Source: Candidatus Methanoliparum thermophilum | GTDB taxonomy: Archaea; Halobacteriota; Methanoliparia; Methanoliparales; Methanoliparaceae | DNA: 64,000 nucleotides | Direction: 5' to 3' | NCBI GenBank assembly: GCA_004212075.1 | Contig: RXIF01000002.1 | Coordinates: 1 to 64,000, forward strand | Part shown: positions 7,769 to 15,775 of the stretch, piece after piece | How positions within the stretch are numbered: the stretch's first letter is position 1 | Layout: each line of letters begins with the position of its first letter | Translations under genes and position numbers: made by a program | Notes under the pieces: model-generated | The model's database searches: none | What the model saw: the letters and a program-made list of their open reading frames with translations, nothing else | What the model was told of the DNA's origin: nothing

Positions 7769-8125
7769 ATGCCACATAAATGTACACGTTGTGGAAGGGT
7801 TTATGATGACGGGGATGTCCAGATATTGAAAGGATGCTCGTTTTGTGGTGGTAAGAAATTTTATTATATTAACACTAAGAATGAGATAAGAGATCTACTT
7901 TCTAATATTGATATAGATAACCTAGATACCCGCAAAAAAAATTTTAAGAAGAGTATAATAGATGATAGAGAGATAGAAAGCATCAAAATAATCGATGATG
8001 GATTGTATCAGTTAGATTTAGATATTCTTATGCGAAGAGATGAGATAATTATAGAAAAAAAAGATGGATCTTACGCATTATATATACCTTCTCTTTTTAA
8101 AAATATAAACATTAAAAAGAGATGA
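7769..8125 (+). CDS. Zn-ribbon protein (DUF2072, OapC-type)
   Basis: The 118-residue protein opens with a rubredoxin-like zinc ribbon: CTRCGRVYDDGD, then CSFCGGKKFYYI, so two CxxC pairs within the first 35 residues. The rest is charged, ending in a strand-rich segment (DGSYALYIPSLFKNINIKKR). It completes the GTPase/DUF2073/Zn-ribbon operon. The zinc ribbon suggests a nucleic acid or protein adaptor. No experimental role is known to me. Confidence 0.8.
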   Translation: MPHKCTRCGRVYDDGDVQILKGCSFCGGKKFYYINTKNEIRDLLSNIDIDNLDTRKKNFKKSIIDDREIESIKIIDDGLYQLDLDILMRRDEIIIEKKDGSYALYIPSLFKNINIKKR

Positions 8126-8221
8126 TGTAAGACTGTTTGTCTATATTGCTAACGCCTTAAGGATCGATCTTTAACAATATCTTTTTCGATTTTAAATCGC
8201 TTACCCCACAATAGACCCTGT

Positions 8222-9154
8222 TCAATACTTTTTTCTGATTATGGCTAACTTTGATCCTATATCTCTTAAATCTGTCATACAATCTGCAACAATATTCAAC
8301 TTATCAATTTTATTCTTCCAAGATGATGGAATACCCTTTAATCCGACCATTGCACCCAAGATGCTACCAGTCATAGCAGATATCGTATCTGTATCTCCTC
8401 CTAAAGAAACTGTCTTTATCAATGTCTCTTTAAAATCCAAACCTTCATTTAACGACTTAAATACTAAAGGAACAGTATCTACAGTATCTATCGATAATTT
8501 ATATTCAGATGATTCTTCTATGCTTTTATCCGATTTTAATATGGACTCTATTCTACTTATCAACAGAAAGTTGCTATGGTCATCTTTTATACCATACTCA
8601 CTTCCGATCTTTGCTGCTTGTAACGCGTTTCTCAGTATCTTATCAAGATCATATCCGTCTATTGCTGTTGAGACAGCTTCAGCAATAGCACAAGCGCCGG
8701 ATATCGCCACCGATATACCATGCGTGATAGAAGAGGAGATATAAACATTTTTACAAATCTCTTTTATATTTTTACTCTCGATAATATATCCTATAGGTGG
8801 ACTTCTCATAGCCGCACCGTTAGTCGTTCCTTCTTTAGAAATATAATTTAAATTACTTCTTTCAAGATGGGATATAGCTGATAAGGTAGTAGGACCAATT
8901 CTGGGGATATAATCACGGTTTTTTAATATAGATTTGGCAATATCTCTCCTGCTAACACATTTGTTTCTTATTAAAGATGATGCGACTATCAAAAAAAGAA
9001 TGGAATCGTCTGTATACTCTATTCGATCGCCAAGATCTATCTCAATTCCCCTGATCTCATCTTTTGTTAATCCTTCAAATGGTTCTCCCAGAACATCTCC
9101 GATGATAAAGCCGTAGATGGATCCTAAAATTCTATCTTCAACGATATTTAACAA
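8222..9154 (-). CDS. ADP-ribosylglycohydrolase (DraG/ARH family)
   Basis: The enzyme removes ADP-ribose from proteins or small molecules using two magnesium ions. Family signs are the N-terminal GSIYGFIIGDVLGEPFEG, the metal motif YTDDS (residues about 47-51), NGAAMRSPPIGY, and the C-terminal GGDTDTISAMTGSILGAMVG. Length 310 is standard. The start overlaps the stop of the upstream membrane hydrolase by 17 bases, so they share a transcript. No DraT-type transferase or nitrogenase gene is nearby, so the substrate is open. Confidence 0.9.
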   Translation of the reverse strand: MLNIVEDRILGSIYGFIIGDVLGEPFEGLTKDEIRGIEIDLGDRIEYTDDSILFLIVASSLIRNKCVSRRDIAKSILKNRDYIPRIGPTTLSAISHLERSNLNYISKEGTTNGAAMRSPPIGYIIESKNIKEICKNVYISSSITHGISVAISGACAIAEAVSTAIDGYDLDKILRNALQAAKIGSEYGIKDDHSNFLLISRIESILKSDKSIEESSEYKLSIDTVDTVPLVFKSLNEGLDFKETLIKTVSLGGDTDTISAMTGSILGAMVGLKGIPSSWKNKIDKLNIVADCMTDLRDIGSKLAIIRKKY

Positions 9155-9866
9155 TTCTAATCCTCCATATTACAATTGCAATAATCAAGAAGAGAAGAAT
9201 CGATAAAAAGGTAAATAAGATGCCATATATATATAAAAGGATGGACGAAATAATGACTGTCATTATAAAATACCATACAACGATATCTTCCCTTTCTCCA
9301 GTCTTTATACTACCTCTTACGCTAAGATTACTGAAAGGCTGAAACCAGCGTATCCCTGATCTCGTAAAACTGTCCTCAAATAGATGACATAAACCACCAA
9401 AAAACATCCCGATAGGATATATCAGCATATAAAATAATAGATCAGGTATCTTTAAAATGAAGGTGTTTATGATATAATAAATCGATAAGATAATAATAAA
9501 CCATATTAGCGATATCAAAAAAACGCCAATGATAGAATGAGTAATACCTCTATGTCCATCGTTGATGCCACCATCTGTTATTTTTTGCATAAAGAAGAGA
9601 AAGGGTTTCAACATGACCTTGGTAACCCTTGATATTACTGGGTTGACAAATGTAAAAAAGACAAACTTGTTCATACTTTTATCGTTAATTTTTGTATGAT
9701 ATATGGAGGCGTAGGTAGCGTCTATATCAGGAATTAAAGAGCCTGTCATCGTTCCAAGCAAAAAAATAAGGAGAAATATCCAATCTATCTGATAAATATA
9801 ATAAACGATCAATATGAAGAGTATTCCAAAGAACAAAGAGATAATAAAATGATTTTTACCATGCAT
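9138..9866 (-). CDS. Membrane-bound metal-dependent hydrolase (YdjM/DUF457 family)
   Basis: A 242-residue integral membrane protein with four or five hydrophobic segments. It begins MHGKNHFIISLFFGILFILI and carries the family residues GSLIPDIDATYASI (PDID) and GHRGITHSIIG (HRGxTHS), thought to bind metal. The loop GLCHLFEDSFTRSGIRWFQPF is also typical. The reaction is not established. It is the first gene of a two-gene minus-strand unit with the ADP-ribosylglycohydrolase. Confidence 0.85.
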   Translation of the reverse strand: MHGKNHFIISLFFGILFILIVYYIYQIDWIFLLIFLLGTMTGSLIPDIDATYASIYHTKINDKSMNKFVFFTFVNPVISRVTKVMLKPFLFFMQKITDGGINDGHRGITHSIIGVFLISLIWFIIILSIYYIINTFILKIPDLLFYMLIYPIGMFFGGLCHLFEDSFTRSGIRWFQPFSNLSVRGSIKTGEREDIVVWYFIMTVIISSILLYIYGILFTFLSILLFLIIAIVIWRIRIVKYR

Positions 9867-9914
9867 GGACAGTAGAATAAAGAGAATGTAGGCATAAAAA
9901 ACTTATCATTAAGA

Positions 9915-10011
9915 TGGGGCTGGTGCGATTCGAACGCACGATCGGCGGGTCTCCCCGACAGGTCATCATACCGCTGGAGCCCGCCGCCCTTCCGGACTAG
10001 GCCACAGCCCC
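9915..10011 (-). tRNA. tRNA-Trp (CCA) with 23-base intron
   Basis: The acceptor stem GGGGCTG pairs with CAGCCCC (discriminator A), and GTGCG/CGCAC forms the T stem. The anticodon loop is CTCCAG|A on a GCGGG/CCCGC stem, giving anticodon CCA. The loop is split after position 37, the standard archaeal site, by 23 bases (9951-9973). Mature length is 74 without CCA. The intron holds ATGATGA, matching a box C motif. Confidence 0.9.
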
Positions 10012-10071
10012 CTTCTCTATAATATCTTCTAATTAAATATATAAATTTTTGTTTTAATATTCAATGGTACC

Positions 10072-11094
10072 TTATTTAAAAACATTACCATAGTAGTGCA
10101 GGTTATTATATCTCAGACATCTATCTAATAAACTTCCAACGGAAAACGCTGGAAAAATAGAAGATATTTCAGTTCCAAAGAGATCGGATAGATAATTTAT
10201 ATCGTACAGACCATTAATCCTTTTTAATGCTTCTCTTACAACAAATTCTCCCGATCCGGCTACAAAAATCTTTTTTATCTTGTCAGTCTTATTTAAAAAT
10301 TTTGTTATCGTATCAAAAAGCATCTTAATCTCTACCATCTTGATCTCTTCTGCTATATTTATTAGCTCCTCGTTTGTCAAATCATCATGATCACAACAAA
10401 CTATACGAGCCAATCTTTTTTTAGAGTCTTCAATAGATTTCCCTTTGCCATCAGGAGTCTCACATGTGTAATTTTCCTCGTTTATATCACCCAATATATT
10501 GTAAACATCAGCCATCTGAGCGTATTGTTCTTTGGCAATAGGACAGTATCTATTTCTGCTTAAAATTCGAACTTTCTCGACCATAGTAGAGACATTTGTT
10601 CTTAAAGATCCAATATAGACCAATGTACCATCTAACAACCGAGCAAAATCTGTTCTCTCTGAACATATTCTACCATTAATCACTGGGATTATATCCGTGG
10701 TAGTACTGCCCATATCTATAAATAGAAAACTCTTATCAAAATCCATAAGTTTAATCACAGATGCTATCCAGTTAGCAGAAAAAAACTTCTTTTCATCCGT
10801 TATTTCTCTCTCAAAAGTTCCATCTATACTGAAATAATAAACATCATCGAAGATCGATTCTACTCTTTGTTGGATGTAACGTATGCCGAATCTTTTCTCT
10901 GAAAAACTATCTGCCCCCTCTCCTGTCATAACAACGGCGACTTTTTCTACGTTGGGATAATCTTCTCTTATCTTACTTAATACAGCTTCCAGTCTGAAAT
11001 CTTTCCAGATAGGAAGGTAGACAGATTTTGTATAACATCCATCCGAAGACGATGCTTTTGTATTTGCTCCACCGATATCTAGTCCTAGAATCAA
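10072..11094 (-). CDS. mfnF: Methanofuran synthesis ASKHA-fold enzyme (MfnF-type)
   Basis: The family, once labelled H4MPT-linked C1 transfer pathway protein, includes MfnF, which joins the furan unit to gamma-glutamyltyramine in methanofuran synthesis. The protein has 340 residues with the sugar-kinase/actin-like loops LGLDIGGANTKASSSDG at the start, LFIDMGSTTTDIIPVI near residue 125 and IKKIFVAGSGEFVVREAL near the C-terminus. One base separates it from the stop of mfnD upstream, so the two steps are cotranscribed. Assignment rests on motifs plus this neighbour. Confidence 0.85.
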   Translation of the reverse strand: MILGLDIGGANTKASSSDGCYTKSVYLPIWKDFRLEAVLSKIREDYPNVEKVAVVMTGEGADSFSEKRFGIRYIQQRVESIFDDVYYFSIDGTFEREITDEKKFFSANWIASVIKLMDFDKSFLFIDMGSTTTDIIPVINGRICSERTDFARLLDGTLVYIGSLRTNVSTMVEKVRILSRNRYCPIAKEQYAQMADVYNILGDINEENYTCETPDGKGKSIEDSKKRLARIVCCDHDDLTNEELINIAEEIKMVEIKMLFDTITKFLNKTDKIKKIFVAGSGEFVVREALKRINGLYDINYLSDLFGTEISSIFPAFSVGSLLDRCLRYNNLHYYGNVFK

Positions 11095-11095
11095 T

Positions 11096-12043
11096 TTAAA
11101 CCTCTAACAGAAATTTGTATACCCCATTAATCTTGACGCTAGATGGAAGCATGGTAGGATCAAATTTATTATTCATTAATAAATATGCAAGCTCATAATC
11201 TATAACATGGTTTATACCTAGTATAGATGTAGTAGGTCTCGGATTGATATCAACCACATACGGCTCGTTTGAATTATTCGAGATTACAAAATCTATCCCA
11301 AGATAGCCCTTGCATCCCATAATCTCTGCCACATCTTTAGATAATCTCATTATTGTATCCCATTCTCTTTTTGATGTCTTATATGGAACCATTCCTCCCA
11401 AATACGTTACTTCTTTATTAAAACGGATCAATTGTTCGTTCAAGGTTAAGAATAGTGATCTTTCCTCGCCCATAATCAGACTTGAACTTATATGTCTTCC
11501 TTCTATATACTCCATCAAGATACTATCTTCTTTTATATTTTCTGATAAATAACCATCGTTATCAACCAATTTTACGCCTTCCGATCCGCAGCCAAACCGC
11601 GGTTTTAGGATAAATTTAGTCTTAATATCGTATACTTTTTCATGATCTAATATACATGGTGCCTTGATTTTTCTATCCATCAAGATGTTCGTCGTAATTA
11701 ATTTATCAGAACAGAGTTTTATCGCATCAGGAGGCGATCCAAGATTGATCGTTGAGTCTTCTATTATAGAGGTTAGAAAATAAAGAATATTATCTTTTTC
11801 AGGTGCAATAACCAATGCGGCATCATACTTACCGGCTATCCTTTCCAAAAAGTCAAAATAATCCCCTTTTACATCGATGGGTCTCCCTTTAATCCCGTCT
11901 ATTTTTCCTTTCTTAGATAAATAATAAATATCCTGATTTATGGAATAAAAACTATCACTTAATGTTTTTAACATCGTATATCCTTCATTCATTATCTTTG
12001 GATCCTCTGTCAAAGTGGCATATTCTAATAATAATATCTTCAA
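11096..12043 (-). CDS. mfnD: Tyramine-L-glutamate ligase, ATP-grasp (MfnD)
   Basis: MfnD makes gamma-glutamyltyramine for methanofuran with ATP. The 315-residue protein starts MKILLLEYATLTEDPKIMNE with the EGYTML segment seen in this family. It shows ATP-grasp parts: TKFILKPRFGCGSEGVKLV (ATP-binding Lys and glycine loop), ILMEYIEGRHISSSLI and the metal end YVVDINPRPTTSILGI. It is the first gene of the mfnD-mfnF pair on the minus strand. With mptA this shows capacity for two methanogenic C1 carriers. Confidence 0.85.
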   Translation of the reverse strand: MKILLLEYATLTEDPKIMNEGYTMLKTLSDSFYSINQDIYYLSKKGKIDGIKGRPIDVKGDYFDFLERIAGKYDAALVIAPEKDNILYFLTSIIEDSTINLGSPPDAIKLCSDKLITTNILMDRKIKAPCILDHEKVYDIKTKFILKPRFGCGSEGVKLVDNDGYLSENIKEDSILMEYIEGRHISSSLIMGEERSLFLTLNEQLIRFNKEVTYLGGMVPYKTSKREWDTIMRLSKDVAEIMGCKGYLGIDFVISNNSNEPYVVDINPRPTTSILGINHVIDYELAYLLMNNKFDPTMLPSSVKINGVYKFLLEV

Positions 12044-12178
12044 TTTGATCGATCCCCTTCTTCAATTTTTTAGATGAATAAAAAAATTTAATATCTTATT
12101 CATAAAGATAATCCTAAAGGTGGTAAAACAAAAGATTATAATTAAGATCGAATGTTATAGATTGACAATGGTGAGATA

Positions 12179-13474
12179 ATGGATATCAAGATATATCCCA
12201 ACCTATCAAAGTTCAAAGATTCAAACATAAGCGCACCACCATCCAAGAGTTATACTCATAGAGCAATAACTGTTGCTGCATTATCTAAAAATAGTTCAAA
12301 AATATTAAATCCGCTTATTTCAGAAGATACTAACGCGACAATCAGTGCTTGCAGGCAGTTTGGTGCGGATTTAAAAATCAATAAAAGAGATCTCGAGATA
12401 TACGGTTTTGATGGATCAAAAAGGATAAAATCTCCCGTATTGATAGATGTAAAAAATTCAGGCACTACACTTCGCTTTTTTACGGCAATATCTGCATTAT
12501 GCGAAGGATGTGTAAGATTGACAGGGGATGATTCTTTACTAAATAGACCTAATACTCCGCTTTTGAACGCATTAGAAGACCTCGGTGCTAAAATTTTCTC
12601 TAACGATGGTAAAGCACCTATAGATGTATGCGGACGATTAAAAGGAGGTAAAACAGTGATAAACGGATCTATGAGTTCTCAGTTTATATCGGCATTGTTA
12701 CTATCTACACCGTTTGCAAAAGAAGATACAACTCTCTGTCTAAAAGAGGTTAAATCAAGACCATACATCGATATGACATTGGAAGTTATTCGAGAAGCAG
12801 GAGGAAGAATCATCAGGAACGAATATGGTTATTTTATCCCATCAAACCAGGTGTTCAATTTAAAAAGTTTTTCAATACCAGGAGATTTTTCATCAGCGTC
12901 TTACTTCTTGGTTGCATCATCCCTTATAGGTCTCAACCTTGTAATGACCGGATTGAAAGATTCTGCACAGGGGGATAAGATCATATTAGATATATTAAAG
13001 AATATAGGAGCACAGATAGAATGGAATAAGAATGAAGGACGTATAAGAGTCTCATCTACAGATAAAAAGTTTGCAAGATTAAAAAGTTTTAAAATGGATA
13101 TAGGAGATACACCAGACTTGTTTCCAACCCTTGCTGTCTTAGCAACAAGATGTGATGGTGTTAGTGAACTCTTCAATGCACAACATTTAAGGTACAAAGA
13201 GAGCGATAGAATATCTAAAATATCTAAAGAGCTTAGAAAGATGGGTGCAAAAATAATTGAAAAAAGAGATGGAGCTATAATAGGACAATCTAACTTAAAA
13301 GGTGCCGTATTAGAGAGTTATGGTGACCATAGACTTGCTATGGCGTTATCTATTGCAGCATTATTGGCAGACAGACCAAGCATCATCAAAAATGTAGAAT
13401 GTGTCGATGTATCGTATCCTCATTTTTTCGATGATCTAAAAAAGATAGGAACACGTATGGAGGTTGTAACTTAG
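12179..13474 (+). CDS. aroA: 3-phosphoshikimate 1-carboxyvinyltransferase (EPSP synthase)
   Basis: This enzyme joins phosphoenolpyruvate to shikimate 3-phosphate in aromatic amino acid synthesis. At 431 residues it is full length. Visible signatures are the substrate loop SAPPSKSYTHRAI near residue 20, the first-domain motif VKNSGTTLRFFTA and the second-domain loop RYKESDRISKISKELRKMGA, followed by YGDHRLAMALSIAALLA. The stop abuts the aroC start. It opens the aroA-aroC-aroK-aroQ operon. Confidence 0.95.
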   Translation: MDIKIYPNLSKFKDSNISAPPSKSYTHRAITVAALSKNSSKILNPLISEDTNATISACRQFGADLKINKRDLEIYGFDGSKRIKSPVLIDVKNSGTTLRFFTAISALCEGCVRLTGDDSLLNRPNTPLLNALEDLGAKIFSNDGKAPIDVCGRLKGGKTVINGSMSSQFISALLLSTPFAKEDTTLCLKEVKSRPYIDMTLEVIREAGGRIIRNEYGYFIPSNQVFNLKSFSIPGDFSSASYFLVASSLIGLNLVMTGLKDSAQGDKIILDILKNIGAQIEWNKNEGRIRVSSTDKKFARLKSFKMDIGDTPDLFPTLAVLATRCDGVSELFNAQHLRYKESDRISKISKELRKMGAKIIEKRDGAIIGQSNLKGAVLESYGDHRLAMALSIAALLADRPSIIKNVECVDVSYPHFFDDLKKIGTRMEVVT

Positions 13475-14563
13475 ATGGGTAACACGTTTGGCAATCTTTT
13501 TAAAGTTACCAGTTGGGGTGAGTCTCACGGATATGCTGTTGGTGTGGTTATAGACGGCTGTCCAGCAGGATTATCACTGACAAAAGAGGATATTCAGAAC
13601 GAACTGAACAAGAGACGACCAGGAAGGAGCAAGTTATCCTCCCAAAGAAGAGAGAAAGATGAGCCCCTCATACTCTCAGGGATATTTGATGGAAAGACAA
13701 CAGGGATGCCGATATCTGTCATCGTGAAGAATGAAGATATCGTCTCTGAAAATTACGACGATATAAAAGATATATTAAGGCCAGGTCATGCCGATTACAC
13801 GTATTGGAAGAAGTATGGGATCAGAGACTATCGGGGTGGAGGAAGATCATCTGGCAGAGAGACTGTGGCAAGAGTGATTGCTGGATCAATAGCAAAGAAG
13901 ATCCTTCTTATGAATGGAGTTGAAGTTGTGGCACATGTTGTACAGATAGGTAAAATAAAGGCAAGACCGATGAGTTTTCAGGATATAAAGAGCAATATCG
14001 AGAAAAACTCTGTCAGATGTGCAGATCTCGATGCTGCAATATCCATGACGGATGTGATAAACGATGCTAAAGATAAAGGGGATAGCGTGGGGGGGATTGT
14101 AGAAATAATATGTAGAGGTGCTCCTCCTGGATTGGGCGAGCCGGTATTTGATAAATTAGACGCCGATCTGGCAAAATCTTTGATGAGCATAGGGGCAGTT
14201 AAAGGCGTTGAGATTGGTTTAGGGTTTAATTATAAAGACAAATTAGGAAGCATGGTAAACGATGAGTTCTTTTTAGAAAACGGAGATATAAAGACCAGAT
14301 CGAATAATTCGGGAGGGATACTGGGAGGCATCTCAACAGGTGACGATATCGTGTGCAGAATTGTTGTCAAACCAACCCCGTCTATATCTAAACCACAAAA
14401 GACTGTTGATATATCAAAGATGAGAGAGACAAATATTGCAATCAAAGGAAGGCATGATCCTTGTATATGTCCAAGAATATGTCCCGTTGCAGAGAGTATG
14501 GTCTCTATCGTCATTGTAGACCATATGCTTTTAGCTAATAAGATCGAAAAAGGAGGTATTTAA
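13475..14563 (+). CDS. aroC: Chorismate synthase
   Basis: The enzyme turns EPSP into chorismate using reduced FMN. The 362-residue protein has the family signatures GNTFGNLFKVTSWGESHGYA at the start, RPGHADYTYWKKYGIRDYRGGGRSSGRET and the C-terminal IKGRHDPCICPRICPVAESM. It starts directly after the aroA stop. Its stop codon shares a base with the aroK start. The cysteines in DPCICPRICP are common in archaeal copies. Confidence 0.95.
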   Translation: MGNTFGNLFKVTSWGESHGYAVGVVIDGCPAGLSLTKEDIQNELNKRRPGRSKLSSQRREKDEPLILSGIFDGKTTGMPISVIVKNEDIVSENYDDIKDILRPGHADYTYWKKYGIRDYRGGGRSSGRETVARVIAGSIAKKILLMNGVEVVAHVVQIGKIKARPMSFQDIKSNIEKNSVRCADLDAAISMTDVINDAKDKGDSVGGIVEIICRGAPPGLGEPVFDKLDADLAKSLMSIGAVKGVEIGLGFNYKDKLGSMVNDEFFLENGDIKTRSNNSGGILGGISTGDDIVCRIVVKPTPSISKPQKTVDISKMRETNIAIKGRHDPCICPRICPVAESMVSIVIVDHMLLANKIEKGGI

Positions 14564-15435
14564 TGAAGGGGACTGCCAGGGCTTGTGGTGCAGGAACTAT
14601 TATAAATGCAATATCTACAGGATTTGGTGGTGCTTTTGCAATAGACCTGTTTACAGAAGCGACTGTAGAGATAGGAAGAGATTTTAAAAGGATCAATGGA
14701 GAGATTGAAGGAGGCGGCGATACTACCCTTATCAAAAACTGTGTAAAATTAGTATTAGATCGATTTAATTATGATTTTGGTGCGTATGTTAAGACTAAAA
14801 GCAATATACCTATGGCAAAGGGATTAAAGAGCAGCAGCGCAGCATCAAACGCGACCGTTCTCGCCACTTTGTCGGCATTAAAAAAAGGTGGATATATAGA
14901 CGACGATGAGATGTTGGATGATAAGAGCATAATCGATATAGGTGTAGACGCATCTCTTTTATCGAGAGTGACAATAACAGGAGCTTTTGATGACGCATGT
15001 GCATCTTATTTGGGAGGTATCGTTCTGACAGAAAATTATAAAAGAGAGATAACCAAGAGGCTTGTTTTAGATAGGAACGTATTGATACTGGTCCCTGACG
15101 AGTCGATATATACTATCGATATAGACATTGATTCTACAAGATATATCACCTATTTTGTAAAATTGGCATATAACTTGGCGATGCAAGATGTATTCGAAGA
15201 GGCTATGACATTAAACGGTATTTTATATACGTTTATATGGAAATTAGATCAACGTCCTATTATATCAGCTCTTTCTATTGGTATAAACGGTGTTACTTTA
15301 TCAGGGACAGGAAGCGCCTATGTTGCATGGGTAGACCAAGACGATATGTCAGAATTGATGGATAAATGGAAGGAGTTTGATGGACAGATTATCTCGACAA
15401 AAATTAATAATAAGGGGGCAAAGATCATTGATTAA
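14563..15435 (+). CDS. aroK: Shikimate kinase, archaeal GHMP type
   Basis: Archaea use a GHMP-superfamily kinase instead of the bacterial P-loop type. The 290-residue protein carries the ATP loop PMAKGLKSSSAASNATVLAT (about residues 84-103). Other family parts are TARACGAGTIINAISTGFGG at the start, ITGAFDDACASYLGGIVLTE and the third motif GVTLSGTGSAYVAW. It shares a base with the aroC stop and overlaps the aroQ start. It supplies the substrate of aroA in the same operon. Confidence 0.93.
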   Translation: MKGTARACGAGTIINAISTGFGGAFAIDLFTEATVEIGRDFKRINGEIEGGGDTTLIKNCVKLVLDRFNYDFGAYVKTKSNIPMAKGLKSSSAASNATVLATLSALKKGGYIDDDEMLDDKSIIDIGVDASLLSRVTITGAFDDACASYLGGIVLTENYKREITKRLVLDRNVLILVPDESIYTIDIDIDSTRYITYFVKLAYNLAMQDVFEEAMTLNGILYTFIWKLDQRPIISALSIGINGVTLSGTGSAYVAWVDQDDMSELMDKWKEFDGQIISTKINNKGAKIID

Positions 15436-15727
15436 AGAAGAAGATACACCATCGATAGATGATGTAAGAGAAGAGATTAAAAAGATAGACGATGCAATCA
15501 TCCAATTGATAGTAGAGAGGGTTAATCTTGCTGAAAAGGTGTTAAAAGCAAAAAAAAAGGCTAATCTTGAGATCAACGATGAAAGACAGAGCAAAATTGT
15601 GCTAGAAAGAGTTACAGAGTTGGCCAACAATTACAATCTGGATGAAGATACGATAAGAGAGATATTTATCAAGCTCATTGAGATGAATATTCAAAAACAG
15701 TATGATTTATTGAATAAAATAAAATAA
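15428..15727 (+). CDS. aroQ: Chorismate mutase, AroQ class
   Basis: Chorismate mutase makes prephenate for phenylalanine and tyrosine. The helical AroQ fold is evident: VREEIKKIDDAIIQLIVERV, KKANLEINDERQSKIVLERV and EIFIKLIEMNIQKQYDLL. A frame is open from 15377, but the homology starts near LIKEEDTPSIDDVREE. A GGGGG site at 15414-15418 suits the TTG at 15428, giving 99 residues. This start overlaps the aroK stop by eight bases. It is the last gene of the operon. Confidence 0.85.
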   Translation: MIKEEDTPSIDDVREEIKKIDDAIIQLIVERVNLAEKVLKAKKKANLEINDERQSKIVLERVTELANNYNLDEDTIREIFIKLIEMNIQKQYDLLNKIK

Positions 15728-15775
15728 AAATAAAAATAACATAATTTTAATTTTTTATATTTTTGTGTTTATCTT
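15728..15775 (+). terminator. T-rich archaeal terminator after aroQ
   Basis: Directly after the aroQ stop come several T runs (TTTTAATTTTTTATATTTTTG) without a stem, the usual archaeal termination signal. The next gene converges from the other side. Confidence 0.45.

Noticed and set aside
8241-8744. 167-codon plus-strand frame
   Set aside because: It is antisense to the ADP-ribosylglycohydrolase, whose motifs are clear.
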